Origin: Candidatus Kaiserbacteria bacterium
GTDB lineage: Bacteria > Patescibacteriota > Minisyncoccia > Phycocordibacterales > UBA918
Length of the DNA stretch: 12,180 nt
Direction of reading: 5' to 3'
Assembly (NCBI GenBank): GCA_007117575.1
Contig: SKGH01000011.1
Coordinates: 1 to 12,180, forward strand
The notes under the pieces are model-generated. The model was not told the origin of the DNA. It searched no databases and was given only the letters and a program-made list of their open reading frames with translations. Made by a program: the position numbers and the translations under genes. Below are positions 1 to 6,429 of the stretch, in pieces (position 1 is the first letter of the stretch; each line of letters starts with the position of its first letter).

Positions 1-59
1 CGAAACTGGGGCTGGGTCAGCGCCTCGAACTTCATCAGAAACGCGTAAGTCATGAAATT
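1..59 (+). repeat. Dispersed repeat, copy 1 (cut by window edge)
   Basis: Most of this stretch matches 8197-8256 on the same strand, and its two ends match 8028-8124 on the opposite strand. The shared blocks are GAAACT..AGCTGGGT-like sequence at the left and CGTAAGTCATGA at the right. One frame is open from base 2 to a TGA at 53-55 and would give the peptide end ETGAG..TRKS, so this could be the tail of a gene lying mostly outside the window. However, the other copies do not keep that frame: copy 2 has an early stop and a one-base indel. I therefore call it a repeat rather than a CDS. Identity is unknown. Confidence 0.6.
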
Positions 60-66
60 AGAGTTT

Positions 67-98
67 TTAACAAATGATTTAAAAAAGTATGTTATAAT
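67..98 (+). promoter_or_regulatory. Candidate promoter for a small RNA
   Basis: A perfect TATAAT lies at 93-98. The best upstream match to a -35 box is TTAACA at 67-72, but the 20-base spacer is longer than usual. Transcription would begin near 104 and run to the strong terminator at 165-208. Only the -10 is convincing. Confidence 0.3.
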
Positions 99-103
99 AA
101 TCG

Positions 104-208
104 GGTAGCGGAGGTATTACGCTATAGCGGAAATGCAAAGAGTATATCTTTATATTTTCCACCACAAAACACAAAAGCGCCTTTAGGCGCTTTTGTGTTT
201 TGGTTTTT
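104..208 (+). ncRNA. Candidate small RNA of about 105 nt, or an attenuated leader
   Basis: A promoter-like TATAAT just upstream and a powerful terminator at the end bracket a short stretch with no convincing gene. Inside, TAGCG (106-110) can pair with CGCTA (120-124) around a nine-base loop. The transcript could be a free small RNA, the leader of the alkylation repair gene at 343, or the tail of an upstream gene's transcript. A possible 17-codon ORF at 133-186 runs into the terminator stem, an arrangement seen in attenuators, but it has no well-placed ribosome binding site. From 209 to 342 I see no further gene. Confidence 0.25.
165..208 (+). terminator. Strong intrinsic terminator
   Basis: A perfect 17-base-pair stem (165-181 with 186-202) closes on a TTTA tetraloop. 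Its loop-proximal end is GC-rich (GCGCC/GGCGC) and it is followed by G then TTTTT. There is no T run on the opposite strand, so it acts on + strand transcripts. It separates whatever lies at the left edge from the gene at 343. Confidence 0.85.
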
Positions 209-342
209 GTGTACAACCACCATTATTATTAAAAAGGTTTAGATACTAAAACTTTATATTAGCGATTTAGGTTTACTTCTGGTGGTCTTGGCTTATGATG
301 TTTATATTATTAACTTAAATCAGCTTTCCTTCCTTTCTAAAT

Positions 343-1101
343 ATGAAAAAAAATAACGATCTAATAAAACCTGACACTGGTAGGATATCGATTACCAAAG
401 CATTTGGTAAAAATTTGGCAATCCTTTTGTCCGAAAAAATAATGCCTGTATATAAAAATTTTGACAGCAAAAGTTTTATCAGGAGTGTTGAAAAAAAAGT
501 GGTCAACAAAAGATACACTGAGAGAATAGACATAATCGCTGAAGAGCTTAAGGCTCACCTACCACCTGAGTACACAGTTGCTTTATCAATTTTGATGCAA
601 ATCCTAGGACCTGAAAATGAATCTGAAACGGGAATGTTTACCAACTTTTACTGGATAATGCCAATTGGAAAGTTTGTAGAAAAAAATGGCTTAAATAGTT
701 TTAACGAATCTATAAAAGCAATTGAGGAAATAACCAAAAGAAACACCGGTGAATACGCCATAAGACCTTACGCACGTCACTACCCAAAGAAAACACTTCG
801 CGTGTGCATAAAATGGGCAAAAAGTAACAACTTTCATTTGAGAAGGTTGGCGTCTGAGGGCTTGAGGCCGAAACTACCTTGGGCCACCAAGTTAGAAACT
901 TGGAATGAAGATCCTAAACCGATTTTTGAGATATTGAATATACTCAAAGAAGATGAAGTGAAATTTGTTAAAAAATCAGTCGCCAACCATCTTCGTGACT
1001 GGATAAAAATTAACCCCAGAGAAACAAATAAGCTTGTAAAAGAGTGGTCTAAGTCAGACAACGAAAACACCAAATGGATACTTAAACATGCCCAAAGATA
1101 A
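343..1101 (+). CDS. DNA alkylation repair protein, AlkC-like HEAT-repeat glycosylase
   Basis: A 252-residue, basic, all-helical protein. Family knowledge: AlkC/AlkD-type HEAT-repeat glycosylases remove alkylated bases such as 3-methyladenine and N7-alkylguanine from DNA. The AlkC-like core is visible as EYAIRP at residues 137-142, RRLASEGLRPKLPW at 167-180 and VKKSVANHLRDW at 209-220, the last two in consecutive helical repeats. Length is at the short end for AlkC and no extra C-terminal domain is seen. An in-frame stop at 316-318 precedes the ATG, so this is the first ATG available. No Shine-Dalgarno sequence precedes it, and the only -10-like hexamer is TATATT at 303-308, giving a leader of about 25 bases. 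It stands alone, convergent with valS 49 bases away. The family is fairly sure; the exact substrate is not. Confidence 0.8.
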   Translation: MKKNNDLIKPDTGRISITKAFGKNLAILLSEKIMPVYKNFDSKSFIRSVEKKVVNKRYTERIDIIAEELKAHLPPEYTVALSILMQILGPENESETGMFTNFYWIMPIGKFVEKNGLNSFNESIKAIEEITKRNTGEYAIRPYARHYPKKTLRVCIKWAKSNNFHLRRLASEGLRPKLPWATKLETWNEDPKPIFEILNILKEDEVKFVKKSVANHLRDWIKINPRETNKLVKEWSKSDNENTKWILKHAQR

Positions 1102-1150
1102 GATAGATTTGGTAGGTAAAATCATGGGTTTGGAATTACGTTCTTATTTA

Positions 1151-3253
1151 TTACTTTGGCCACCTTGCAACCATCAACAATTCACACTCTTTATAAGGTA
1201 GGGATTGCCATATTTCTTCTGTCACAAACGGCATGAAGGGGTGCAACATTTTTAAAGAGCTGGTAAACAATTCATATACAACACGTTGTCTTGATAATTT
1301 TAACTCGTCATCATTAGAAGTAAATATTGGTTTCGATTCTTCCAAGATCTTGTCAGCAAATTCATGCCACACATAGTGATATAACTTATCTGCCGCCAAG
1401 TCCATACGGTACGCGTCAATATGACCGGCCACCTCAACAGCAAGCTCTTTTGATCTGACCAATAAAGTTTCGTCTTCCGGCAAAAGTTCTGCTCTTTTAG
1501 TAAAGTCAACTTCTTCTGTATTTTCAATAACAAAACGGGCGATGTTCCATATTTTATTGGCAAATTTTTTATATGCTCTAACCTTATCTTTTGACAAAGG
1601 CATATTTGCACCGGGTGGGTTGGCAACTACAAAAGACATTCTAGTGGCGTCGGTACCAAACTCATCTGCCAATTCTATCGGTGAAAGTACATTGCCTTTG
1701 GATTTACTCATTTTTTTACCTTTAGCATCTAACACCATTCCATGAAAATAAATATCTTTAAACGGCACCTGATTGGCTAAATAGAGACCGAACATGATCA
1801 TTCTTGGCACCCACTTAAAGACTAGGTCAGCTCCTGTTTCCATGACGGCCGTAGGATAAAACTTCATATCGTCTCCGCTAGGATAACCCAATGTCAAAAG
1901 GGGCCATTGTCCGGAAGAAAACCAAGTGTCGAAAGTGTCAGGATCTTGCACCCAACCTTCTCCGGGACTATTTTTTGACACCTTAATCTGACCGTCTTTA
2001 AACCACGCCGGTATTCTTATACCCCAAACTATCTGACGTGATATGTTCCAGTCAACCGGATTACTCATCCAGTGACGAAAAATACTTTCGTGCTGTTTGG
2101 TAATAAATTTATAATCTCCACTATCAAGTGTTTTAAGAGCCATGTCAGTAAGGGGTTTCATTTTAACAAACCACTGTTCTTTTAACTGAGGCTCAACCAC
2201 CACCCCCGTACGCTCACACACCCTAACTGAGTGGACATAATCTTCATCAACACGAACCAGTAACCCTTTTGCCTTTAATTTTTCCACTATCTTTTCCCTT
2301 GCTTCCCCTATTTTCATACCAGCAAATTCCTCAGCAACCGGCAACAGTTTACCGTTCCAATCAATTATTTGTTCTATAGCGAGATTATGCCTTTGTGCGA
2401 TTTCAAAATCAACCGCACTATGCCACGGCGTTATTGTCATTGCTCCTGAGCCCATTTCCGGATCAGCAGCTTCATCTTTAATGATAGTGGCTGTGATTGG
2501 TCCATTTATCCATTCCACATCAAACTGTTGCCCATGCTTAAAATCTAAATATCTTTTATCATCAGGATGAACAACCACATATTTATCTGAAAATTTCGTT
2601 TCCGGCCTAGCTGTACCAATTACAAAAGGGCCATATTGAAAATAGAAAAAAGGGTCTTTTTGTTCTACAAAATCAGTCTCAATATCAGATAAAGAAGTTT
2701 GAAACTTCGGATTCCAGTGAATACTACGCAATCCCCTATACACCATTCCATCTTCATACATTTTTACAAAAGTATCCTGCACTCTTGAAACCACATCTTC
2801 TTGCAAGGTAAAAGTATTACGAGACCAATCACAAGACACCCCCAAACGACGGACATCATTCTCCATAACGTGTTTATTTTCCATCACAAAGTCATATATT
2901 TCTTTATACAACTGCTCTCGCTCCATACCAAAACGAGACCTGCCTTCTTTTTGTAATTTTTTTTCATAAACACCCTGTGTTTCAAAGCCGGCATGATCAG
3001 ACCCTGGTAACAGGAGAGTTTTCTTACCCCTCATTCTATTAAAACGAATGAGTATATCTTTTAGAGTCATGTCTGTACCGTGACCGGCGTGTAAACGACC
3101 GTTCGCGTTTGGTGGTGGCATGACGATACAATAATTTTCCCCATCAATATCCTTAAGATTGTCGGGGTTGAAAAAACCCGACTTATCCCACAACTCATAA
3201 ATATCACGCTCCACCTCCTCAGGATTATACGGTTTTAAAAATTTTTCTTGCAT
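1151..3253 (-). CDS. valS: Valyl-tRNA synthetase
   Basis: Class Ia synthetase that charges tRNA-Val in the cytoplasm. The HIGH-type signature is HAGH at residues 55-58 inside PPPNANGRLHAGH, and the KMSKS loop is intact at 514-518. The editing insert carries TARPET at 214-219, and EPQLKEQWFVKMKPL-type sequence near 354-368 is typical of ValRS. At 700 residues it is far shorter than the E. coli enzyme (951). It stops just after the anticodon-binding domain, so the C-terminal coiled-coil arm is missing. In the editing pocket the usual PAHDxxD motif reads PWHSAVD at 276-282, so its first Asp is Ser. A TATGAT hexamer ends six bases before the ATG and there is no Shine-Dalgarno sequence, so the mRNA is probably leaderless. 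That also argues against a T-box leader. Confidence 0.95.
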   Translation of the reverse strand: MQEKFLKPYNPEEVERDIYELWDKSGFFNPDNLKDIDGENYCIVMPPPNANGRLHAGHGTDMTLKDILIRFNRMRGKKTLLLPGSDHAGFETQGVYEKKLQKEGRSRFGMEREQLYKEIYDFVMENKHVMENDVRRLGVSCDWSRNTFTLQEDVVSRVQDTFVKMYEDGMVYRGLRSIHWNPKFQTSLSDIETDFVEQKDPFFYFQYGPFVIGTARPETKFSDKYVVVHPDDKRYLDFKHGQQFDVEWINGPITATIIKDEAADPEMGSGAMTITPWHSAVDFEIAQRHNLAIEQIIDWNGKLLPVAEEFAGMKIGEAREKIVEKLKAKGLLVRVDEDYVHSVRVCERTGVVVEPQLKEQWFVKMKPLTDMALKTLDSGDYKFITKQHESIFRHWMSNPVDWNISRQIVWGIRIPAWFKDGQIKVSKNSPGEGWVQDPDTFDTWFSSGQWPLLTLGYPSGDDMKFYPTAVMETGADLVFKWVPRMIMFGLYLANQVPFKDIYFHGMVLDAKGKKMSKSKGNVLSPIELADEFGTDATRMSFVVANPPGANMPLSKDKVRAYKKFANKIWNIARFVIENTEEVDFTKRAELLPEDETLLVRSKELAVEVAGHIDAYRMDLAADKLYHYVWHEFADKILEESKPIFTSNDDELKLSRQRVVYELFTSSLKMLHPFMPFVTEEIWQSLPYKECELLMVARWPK

Positions 3254-3259
3254 AAACTC

Positions 3260-3287
3260 ATCATAACTAATAATAATTCAGAGGCAA
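3260..3287 (-). promoter_or_regulatory. valS promoter, predicted leaderless
   Basis: On the minus strand TTGCCT (3282-3287) and TATGAT (3260-3265) are separated by 16 bases. The -10 ends six bases from the valS ATG, so transcription would start at or next to the A of the start codon. Confidence 0.6.
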
Positions 3288-3354
3288 TACCTTTACTTGA
3301 GAAATAGCCTAAGTTAGGCGATAATACCATAAACTGTTTAGAAATACCTTTACT
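3286..3354. promoter_or_regulatory. Operator-like repeats between valS and the membrane protein gene
   Basis: A perfect 12-base direct repeat, AATACCTTTACT, occurs at 3286-3297 and 3343-3354. A weaker relative begins at about 3323 (AATACCATAAACTG). Between them lies the perfect palindrome GCCTAA-G-TTAGGC (3307-3319). The left repeat touches the valS -35 box and the right one coincides with the likely -35 of the gene at 3383. Placement over both promoters suggests a protein-binding control region, but no binding protein is identifiable. Confidence 0.4.
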
Positions 3355-3375
3355 GGATTTATTACATGCTATCAT
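3349..3375 (+). promoter_or_regulatory. Promoter of the membrane protein gene, predicted leaderless
   Basis: TATCAT at 3370-3375 ends seven bases before the ATG at 3383. TTTACT at 3349-3354 is a possible -35, although the 15-base spacer is short. No Shine-Dalgarno sequence fits between the -10 and the start. Confidence 0.45.
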
Positions 3376-3382
3376 AATACAC

Positions 3383-3850
3383 ATGGCAGAAAATAACACT
3401 ATAGAATGGGAAGCATATGAATTTCGACCCACTGAAAGAAGTGCTGACTGGTTTTGGGCAATCGCCATTGTATTTGTATCACTATTTGTAGCAACAGCTT
3501 GGATCGGTAACTATTTATTCGCTATGGTTATTCTACTATCAGGAGGAATCTTGATGCTCCTATCAAACCGCGATAACCGCATAATACCGTTCGCTGTTAG
3601 TTCTCGAGGTGTACGTATAGACGACACCCTCCATCACTACCCCGCCCTTAACGGCTACAACATAGTTGAAGAAGAAAATGGCGAAATGTTTCTTCTGTTA
3701 GAAACTCGGCAATATATATCTCCCATATTGGCAGTACCTATACCACCGGAAGATAGTGACTCTATTGAAGCAATAGTCTCAAAAAAAGTTGAGCATAAAG
3801 ATTTGGAAGAACCGCCAGCTCATCGTGTACTGGAGTTTTTCGGTTTTTGA
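3383..3850 (+). CDS. Conserved two-helix membrane protein of unknown function
   Basis: A 155-residue protein. A short polar N-terminus (WEAYEFRPTERSADWFW, residues 9-25) leads into two closely spaced hydrophobic helices at about 23-41 and 43-61. A soluble C-terminal part of some 90 residues follows, rich in beta-type segments and ending in HRVLEFFGF. The layout of two helices plus a small beta-rich cytoplasmic domain resembles bacterial PH-like membrane proteins. From memory, similar proteins recur in Parcubacteria genomes; I know of no assigned function. There is no signal peptidase site, so the first helices probably stay in the membrane. It is divergent from valS, shares that gene's repeat-rich control region, and is predicted to be translated from a leaderless mRNA. 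Confidence 0.8.
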   Translation: MAENNTIEWEAYEFRPTERSADWFWAIAIVFVSLFVATAWIGNYLFAMVILLSGGILMLLSNRDNRIIPFAVSSRGVRIDDTLHHYPALNGYNIVEEENGEMFLLLETRQYISPILAVPIPPEDSDSIEAIVSKKVEHKDLEEPPAHRVLEFFGF

Positions 3851-3932
3851 TGTATGCTATAAAATGTTCAATCAAAAAGATACCGAGTGTTGAACAAATA
3901 CGTAAAAACACTTACTAGATATAGGTGAAGTT

Positions 3933-4004
3933 GCTCCCGTAGTTTAATGGATAAAACATCGGTTTGCGGTACCGACGCTCCAGGTTCGACTCCTGGCGGG
4001 AGCA
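3933..4004 (+). tRNA. tRNA-Arg, anticodon GCG
   Basis: A full cloverleaf can be drawn. The acceptor stem is GCTCCCG/CGGGAGC (3933-3939 with 3997-4003) and the discriminator is A at 4004. The D stem is GTTT/AAAC, the anticodon stem is TCGGT/ACCGA with loop TTGCGGT, and the T stem is CCAGG/CCTGG around TTCGACT. The anticodon at 3966-3968 is GCG, which reads CGC and CGU. A at the D-loop position after GG and the A discriminator both fit known arginine identity. CCA is not encoded. The unusual point is G rather than A at the wobble position, because most bacteria use an ACG gene edited to ICG. Confidence 0.93.
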
Positions 4005-4015
4005 CAAAATGCTAC

Positions 4016-4056
4016 TTCTCGCGCTAAAAACGCAGAGAAACCACACGCTCCGTGTG
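4016..4056 (+). terminator. Two adjacent hairpins downstream of tRNA-Arg
   Basis: TTCTC-GCG (4016-4023) pairs with CGC-A-GAGAA (4031-4039) around a seven-base loop, with one bulged A. CACACG/CGTGTG (4042-4047 with 4051-4056) forms a second tight hairpin. Neither has a T run, so they may serve as 3' processing or weak termination signals for the tRNA transcript. Between 4057 and 4238 I see no gene; a 16-codon ORF at 4081-4131 is not convincing. Confidence 0.35.
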
Positions 4057-4238
4057 ACATAATCAATATCCTTTCTTGAAATGAGTTCGAGCAAAGGTCA
4101 GTATTTCGGCACCAAAAAGACTCAGACCTAGTCGCTATGTGTGGAAATATATGTCTGGATCATTTTACATCTCAAGATCAGTCTTAAGCGGTGTCCAAGA
4201 CAAAAATTTCAGAATTGTTTCTATCCGACTGATACTTC

Positions 4239-4691
4239 CTATTTCGATTTCTTAATGAACAATCGCTCAATACCCCTTTTTTCAAATTCTTTTCCCCAGA
4301 AAATCTCACACTCCATTCGTTTGATAAAACGTTCCTTGTCATCCATTTCTTTAATTTCTTCTAGAGAATATTTTTTGAAAAAATCCCTCTCTCCAAGCCA
4401 ACTACTTAAATTCTCCCAGACAGAATGTTCTTCGTATCGTTCTATGAGACCTCGCGTCACCGGTTCATCATCCATATCATAAGTTGCATAATATCTTCCC
4501 ATGTTCTCGTCATATGCTACATAATCTTCAAAACCCATCTCTTTAGCAAAGGAGAAAACATAATTACGCACTTCTTTTATTCCTTCATCCTGTTTCATAT
4601 CAGCATCACAAATAGCGTTTGCCATCCAGTCTGCCATATAGACAGCACGCATGAGACTCCAATATTGTTTTTTTGTAAAATTGATTTTCAT
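4239..4691 (-). CDS. Uncharacterised acidic protein
   Basis: I cannot assign a function. The 150-residue product is acidic in the middle and charged throughout, with no signal peptide or membrane helix. It begins MKINFTKKQYWSLMRAVYMA and carries aromatic and acidic stretches such as YVFSFAKEMGFEDYV (64-78) and WENLSSWLGERDFF (112-125). It ends in a basic IKKSK tail. The overall look is of a small soluble helical protein, and it reminds me of conserved hypothetical proteins in scattered bacteria. No metal or nucleotide motif stands out. No Shine-Dalgarno sequence or strong -10 lies before the ATG. It is the third member of a run of small accessory-type genes and reads in the same direction as the deoxyribosyltransferase-like gene 90 bases upstream. 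Confidence 0.7.
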   Translation of the reverse strand: MKINFTKKQYWSLMRAVYMADWMANAICDADMKQDEGIKEVRNYVFSFAKEMGFEDYVAYDENMGRYYATYDMDDEPVTRGLIERYEEHSVWENLSSWLGERDFFKKYSLEEIKEMDDKERFIKRMECEIFWGKEFEKRGIERLFIKKSK

Positions 4692-4781
4692 AGATTATTT
4701 CTTAGCTTCTAATTTCTTTGACTCCCGACAAACTTATCAAAATAAGATTAAACTCATTTTCTTTAAGCTCCTTGAGACCAA

Positions 4782-5177
4782 CTACTCCTTAATGTATTTA
4801 ATTAATTCATCAAGGTAATTATCAACTTTATCCAGATCATCTACTTTCAATATTTTATAATACATACCCAGAGACATGGTTGGTATTTGATGATCTGTTT
4901 TTGTTAATAAAATGATTTTCTTACCCGAACCAAAAGCATAGCCGGTTTCCAGACCCCAGTTGATTGATTCGTTCACTCCTATTGCCAATACTTTTTTTGA
5001 ATTATTAATTCCTTCAATATTTTGATTGAATTTATCAGACTCTAAACCATCTTGTTTTGTATCTCTTTGGGGTAAATGGCAAACTATACTTTTTTCTTCA
5101 AGCTTTTGACAAAGTCTGTAATTAAACCCTCTATTCCATTCAGATTTTAAAGTTGATGTAATAAAAACGTCTTTCAT
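4782..5177 (-). CDS. Nucleoside 2-deoxyribosyltransferase-like protein
   Basis: 131 residues with the flavodoxin-like layout of the nucleoside 2-deoxyribosyltransferase superfamily. Its members swap bases on deoxynucleosides or hydrolyse deoxynucleoside monophosphates. The signature appears as a strand-helix start (VFITSTLKSEWN, 4-15), then NQNIEGINNSKKVLAI at 51-66 and WGLETGYAFGSGKKIILL at 74-91. The Glu at 77 sits where the catalytic Glu of the family normally lies, but the usual preceding Asp is replaced (SINWG rather than a D-rich turn). The family is well supported, while base-exchange activity is uncertain; it may be a hydrolase or sensor relative. The two nearby Nudix genes fit a nucleotide-pool role. 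Its promoter is unclear: TATAAT on the minus strand at 5193-5198 would give a leader of about eight bases. Confidence 0.7.
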   Translation of the reverse strand: MKDVFITSTLKSEWNRGFNYRLCQKLEEKSIVCHLPQRDTKQDGLESDKFNQNIEGINNSKKVLAIGVNESINWGLETGYAFGSGKKIILLTKTDHQIPTMSLGMYYKILKVDDLDKVDNYLDELIKYIKE

Positions 5178-5341
5178 AAATAAAAGTTATTAATTATAGA
5201 TTTATAAAGTAATTAACTACAAATTTTAAAATCTGTAAATACTTGCTATCTTCACCAAAGCACCGAAGTTTAACTTATTTTTGTCAGAACTCCTACTGAT
5301 GTGAAAAATAACACAAATGACCGATTAAAATATACATTTGT

Positions 5342-5347
5342 TATAAT
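5342..5347 (+). promoter_or_regulatory. Perfect -10 box of the first Nudix gene
   Basis: A perfect TATAAT ends six bases before the ATG at 5354, predicting a transcript that begins at the start codon. The upstream -35 is poor (ATGACC at 5317-5322, spacer 19). Confidence 0.6.
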
Positions 5348-5353
5348 CCATAC

Positions 5354-5776
5354 ATGAAAATTGAAAATTGTTTTTATAGGATAAGTGTAAAAGCTTTAGT
5401 ACTAAACGAAACTAGAGATAAGTTTCTAATAACACAAGAAGAAAACGGCGAGTGGGAACTTCCCGGTGGTGGCTTAGATTGGGGAAAAACTCCACAAGAA
5501 GACCTGCCTAGAGAAATATCTGAAGAAATGGGTATCATGGTCACGTGGATGGCTAAGCATCCGTCCTACTTTCTTTCCGGTCAAACTCGTACTAAAAAAA
5601 TATGGAGTGCTAATTTAGTCTATGAAACTGAGTTAGAAAATTTAGACTTCACACCGTCTGACGAATGTATCGATGTTAAATTTGTTAATCTCAAGGATAT
5701 AGAATCGCTCCCCGTCTTTCCCAACGTTCTTGCTTTTGCAGAAATATTTGACCCTGCTCTACATATTCGTAAATAA
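5354..5776 (+). CDS. Nudix hydrolase (first of a convergent pair)
   Basis: A 140-residue single-domain Nudix protein. The family cleaves nucleoside diphosphates linked to another group, often oxidised or surplus nucleotides, using metal bound by the Nudix box. The box spans residues 39-61 and ends REISEEMGI, keeping the metal-binding Glu residues. However, the Glu expected at the G-x5-E position is Lys 45 (sequence GLDWGK). The PGGG turn and the strand GEWELPGGG are typical of MutT-like members. The substrate cannot be read from the sequence. Its last 18 bases overlap the end of the opposing Nudix gene, so the pair shares its 3' ends. The start is supported by the TATAAT six bases upstream. 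Confidence 0.88.
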   Translation: MKIENCFYRISVKALVLNETRDKFLITQEENGEWELPGGGLDWGKTPQEDLPREISEEMGIMVTWMAKHPSYFLSGQTRTKKIWSANLVYETELENLDFTPSDECIDVKFVNLKDIESLPVFPNVLAFAEIFDPALHIRK

Positions 5777-6316
5777 GTTAAAGTCATCAAAACATTTTTT
5801 AACAAAAAGATAATCTCTCAGTATATTAAAACCTGTATTGTAAAAAGTAACGTGTCCATTTTTAAGATAATAAACTTGTTTCTCTAAAATACTAATTACC
5901 TGACCCGCGCACATCCATGTTGTATATAGACCATTCACCTTCTCCTGTTCACTCAAAGTTGCCGACCCTTTATGACCCGCGACCTCACCCAAGTAACAAT
6001 GCGTGATACAGTGTTTACCATCTCTATTTCTATAATCTTCTATAACTCCTATCTTTTTAGTTAAACCCACAACACAACCGGTCTCTTCCAGAACCTCCCT
6101 AACTATCCCCCGCTTTACGCTTTCTCCCTTTTTTATTCCACCGCCGGGTAGCTGAAAGTAGCTGTTAAACTTATTGCCGACGAGAGCTATTTTACGCTCA
6201 TTATCATAAACTAACGCCTTACCTGTTATACGGTCTATAAATGAACTCGCTTCATTATTAAAAACTTGATTTGGGAATACATCTTTTTGGTAGATAATTG
6301 ACAATACATCTTTCAT
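5759..6316 (-). CDS. Nudix hydrolase (second of a convergent pair)
   Basis: 185 residues with a complete Nudix box at 59-81: G-x5-E65, then REVLEETGC at 73-81. The final position is Cys instead of the usual aliphatic residue. The fold is preceded by about 28 residues that do not belong to the core. It is followed by some 60 C-terminal residues containing a C-rich aromatic patch (TTWMCAGQ) and a long helical tail ending NLFTNM. These extensions make it longer than plain MutT proteins and may set the substrate, which I cannot name. It lies 113 bases after lnt in the same direction but with no sign of coupling. It is not a close copy of its neighbour, so tandem duplication is unlikely. The only start-proximal -10-like hexamers are weak (TATAAA, 12 bases before the ATG). 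Confidence 0.87.
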   Translation of the reverse strand: MKDVLSIIYQKDVFPNQVFNNEASSFIDRITGKALVYDNERKIALVGNKFNSYFQLPGGGIKKGESVKRGIVREVLEETGCVVGLTKKIGVIEDYRNRDGKHCITHCYLGEVAGHKGSATLSEQEKVNGLYTTWMCAGQVISILEKQVYYLKNGHVTFYNTGFNILRDYLFVKKCFDDFNLFTNM

Positions 6317-6429
6317 ATTTTTTTATGATTTATACACATAAAAAGTAAGTTGGCACGAAATATACAATAAACTTATATGCACAAACAACTGTCTATAAAC
6401 TGACATTTTAAATATTGAGGCTAGAGACC

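Noticed and set aside
133..186. 17-codon ORF running into the 165-208 terminator
   Set aside because: The nearest GGAGG is 18 bases upstream, the peptide has no regulatory codon run, and half of it is terminator stem.
3235..3468. Minus-strand ORF spanning the valS and 3383 starts
   Set aside because: It crosses two well-formed promoters and runs antisense to the membrane protein gene.
3865..3896. TGTTCAA/TTGAACA inverted repeat after the membrane protein gene
   Set aside because: The loop is about 18 bases long and there is no T run, so it is not a credible terminator.
4081..4131. 16-codon ORF MSSSKGQYFGTKKTQT
   Set aside because: No promoter or ribosome binding site, and too short to distinguish from chance; it could at most be a gene remnant.
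4141..4712. Long + strand ORFs opposite the acidic protein gene
   Set aside because: They are antisense shadows; the minus-strand frame has the natural amino-acid composition.
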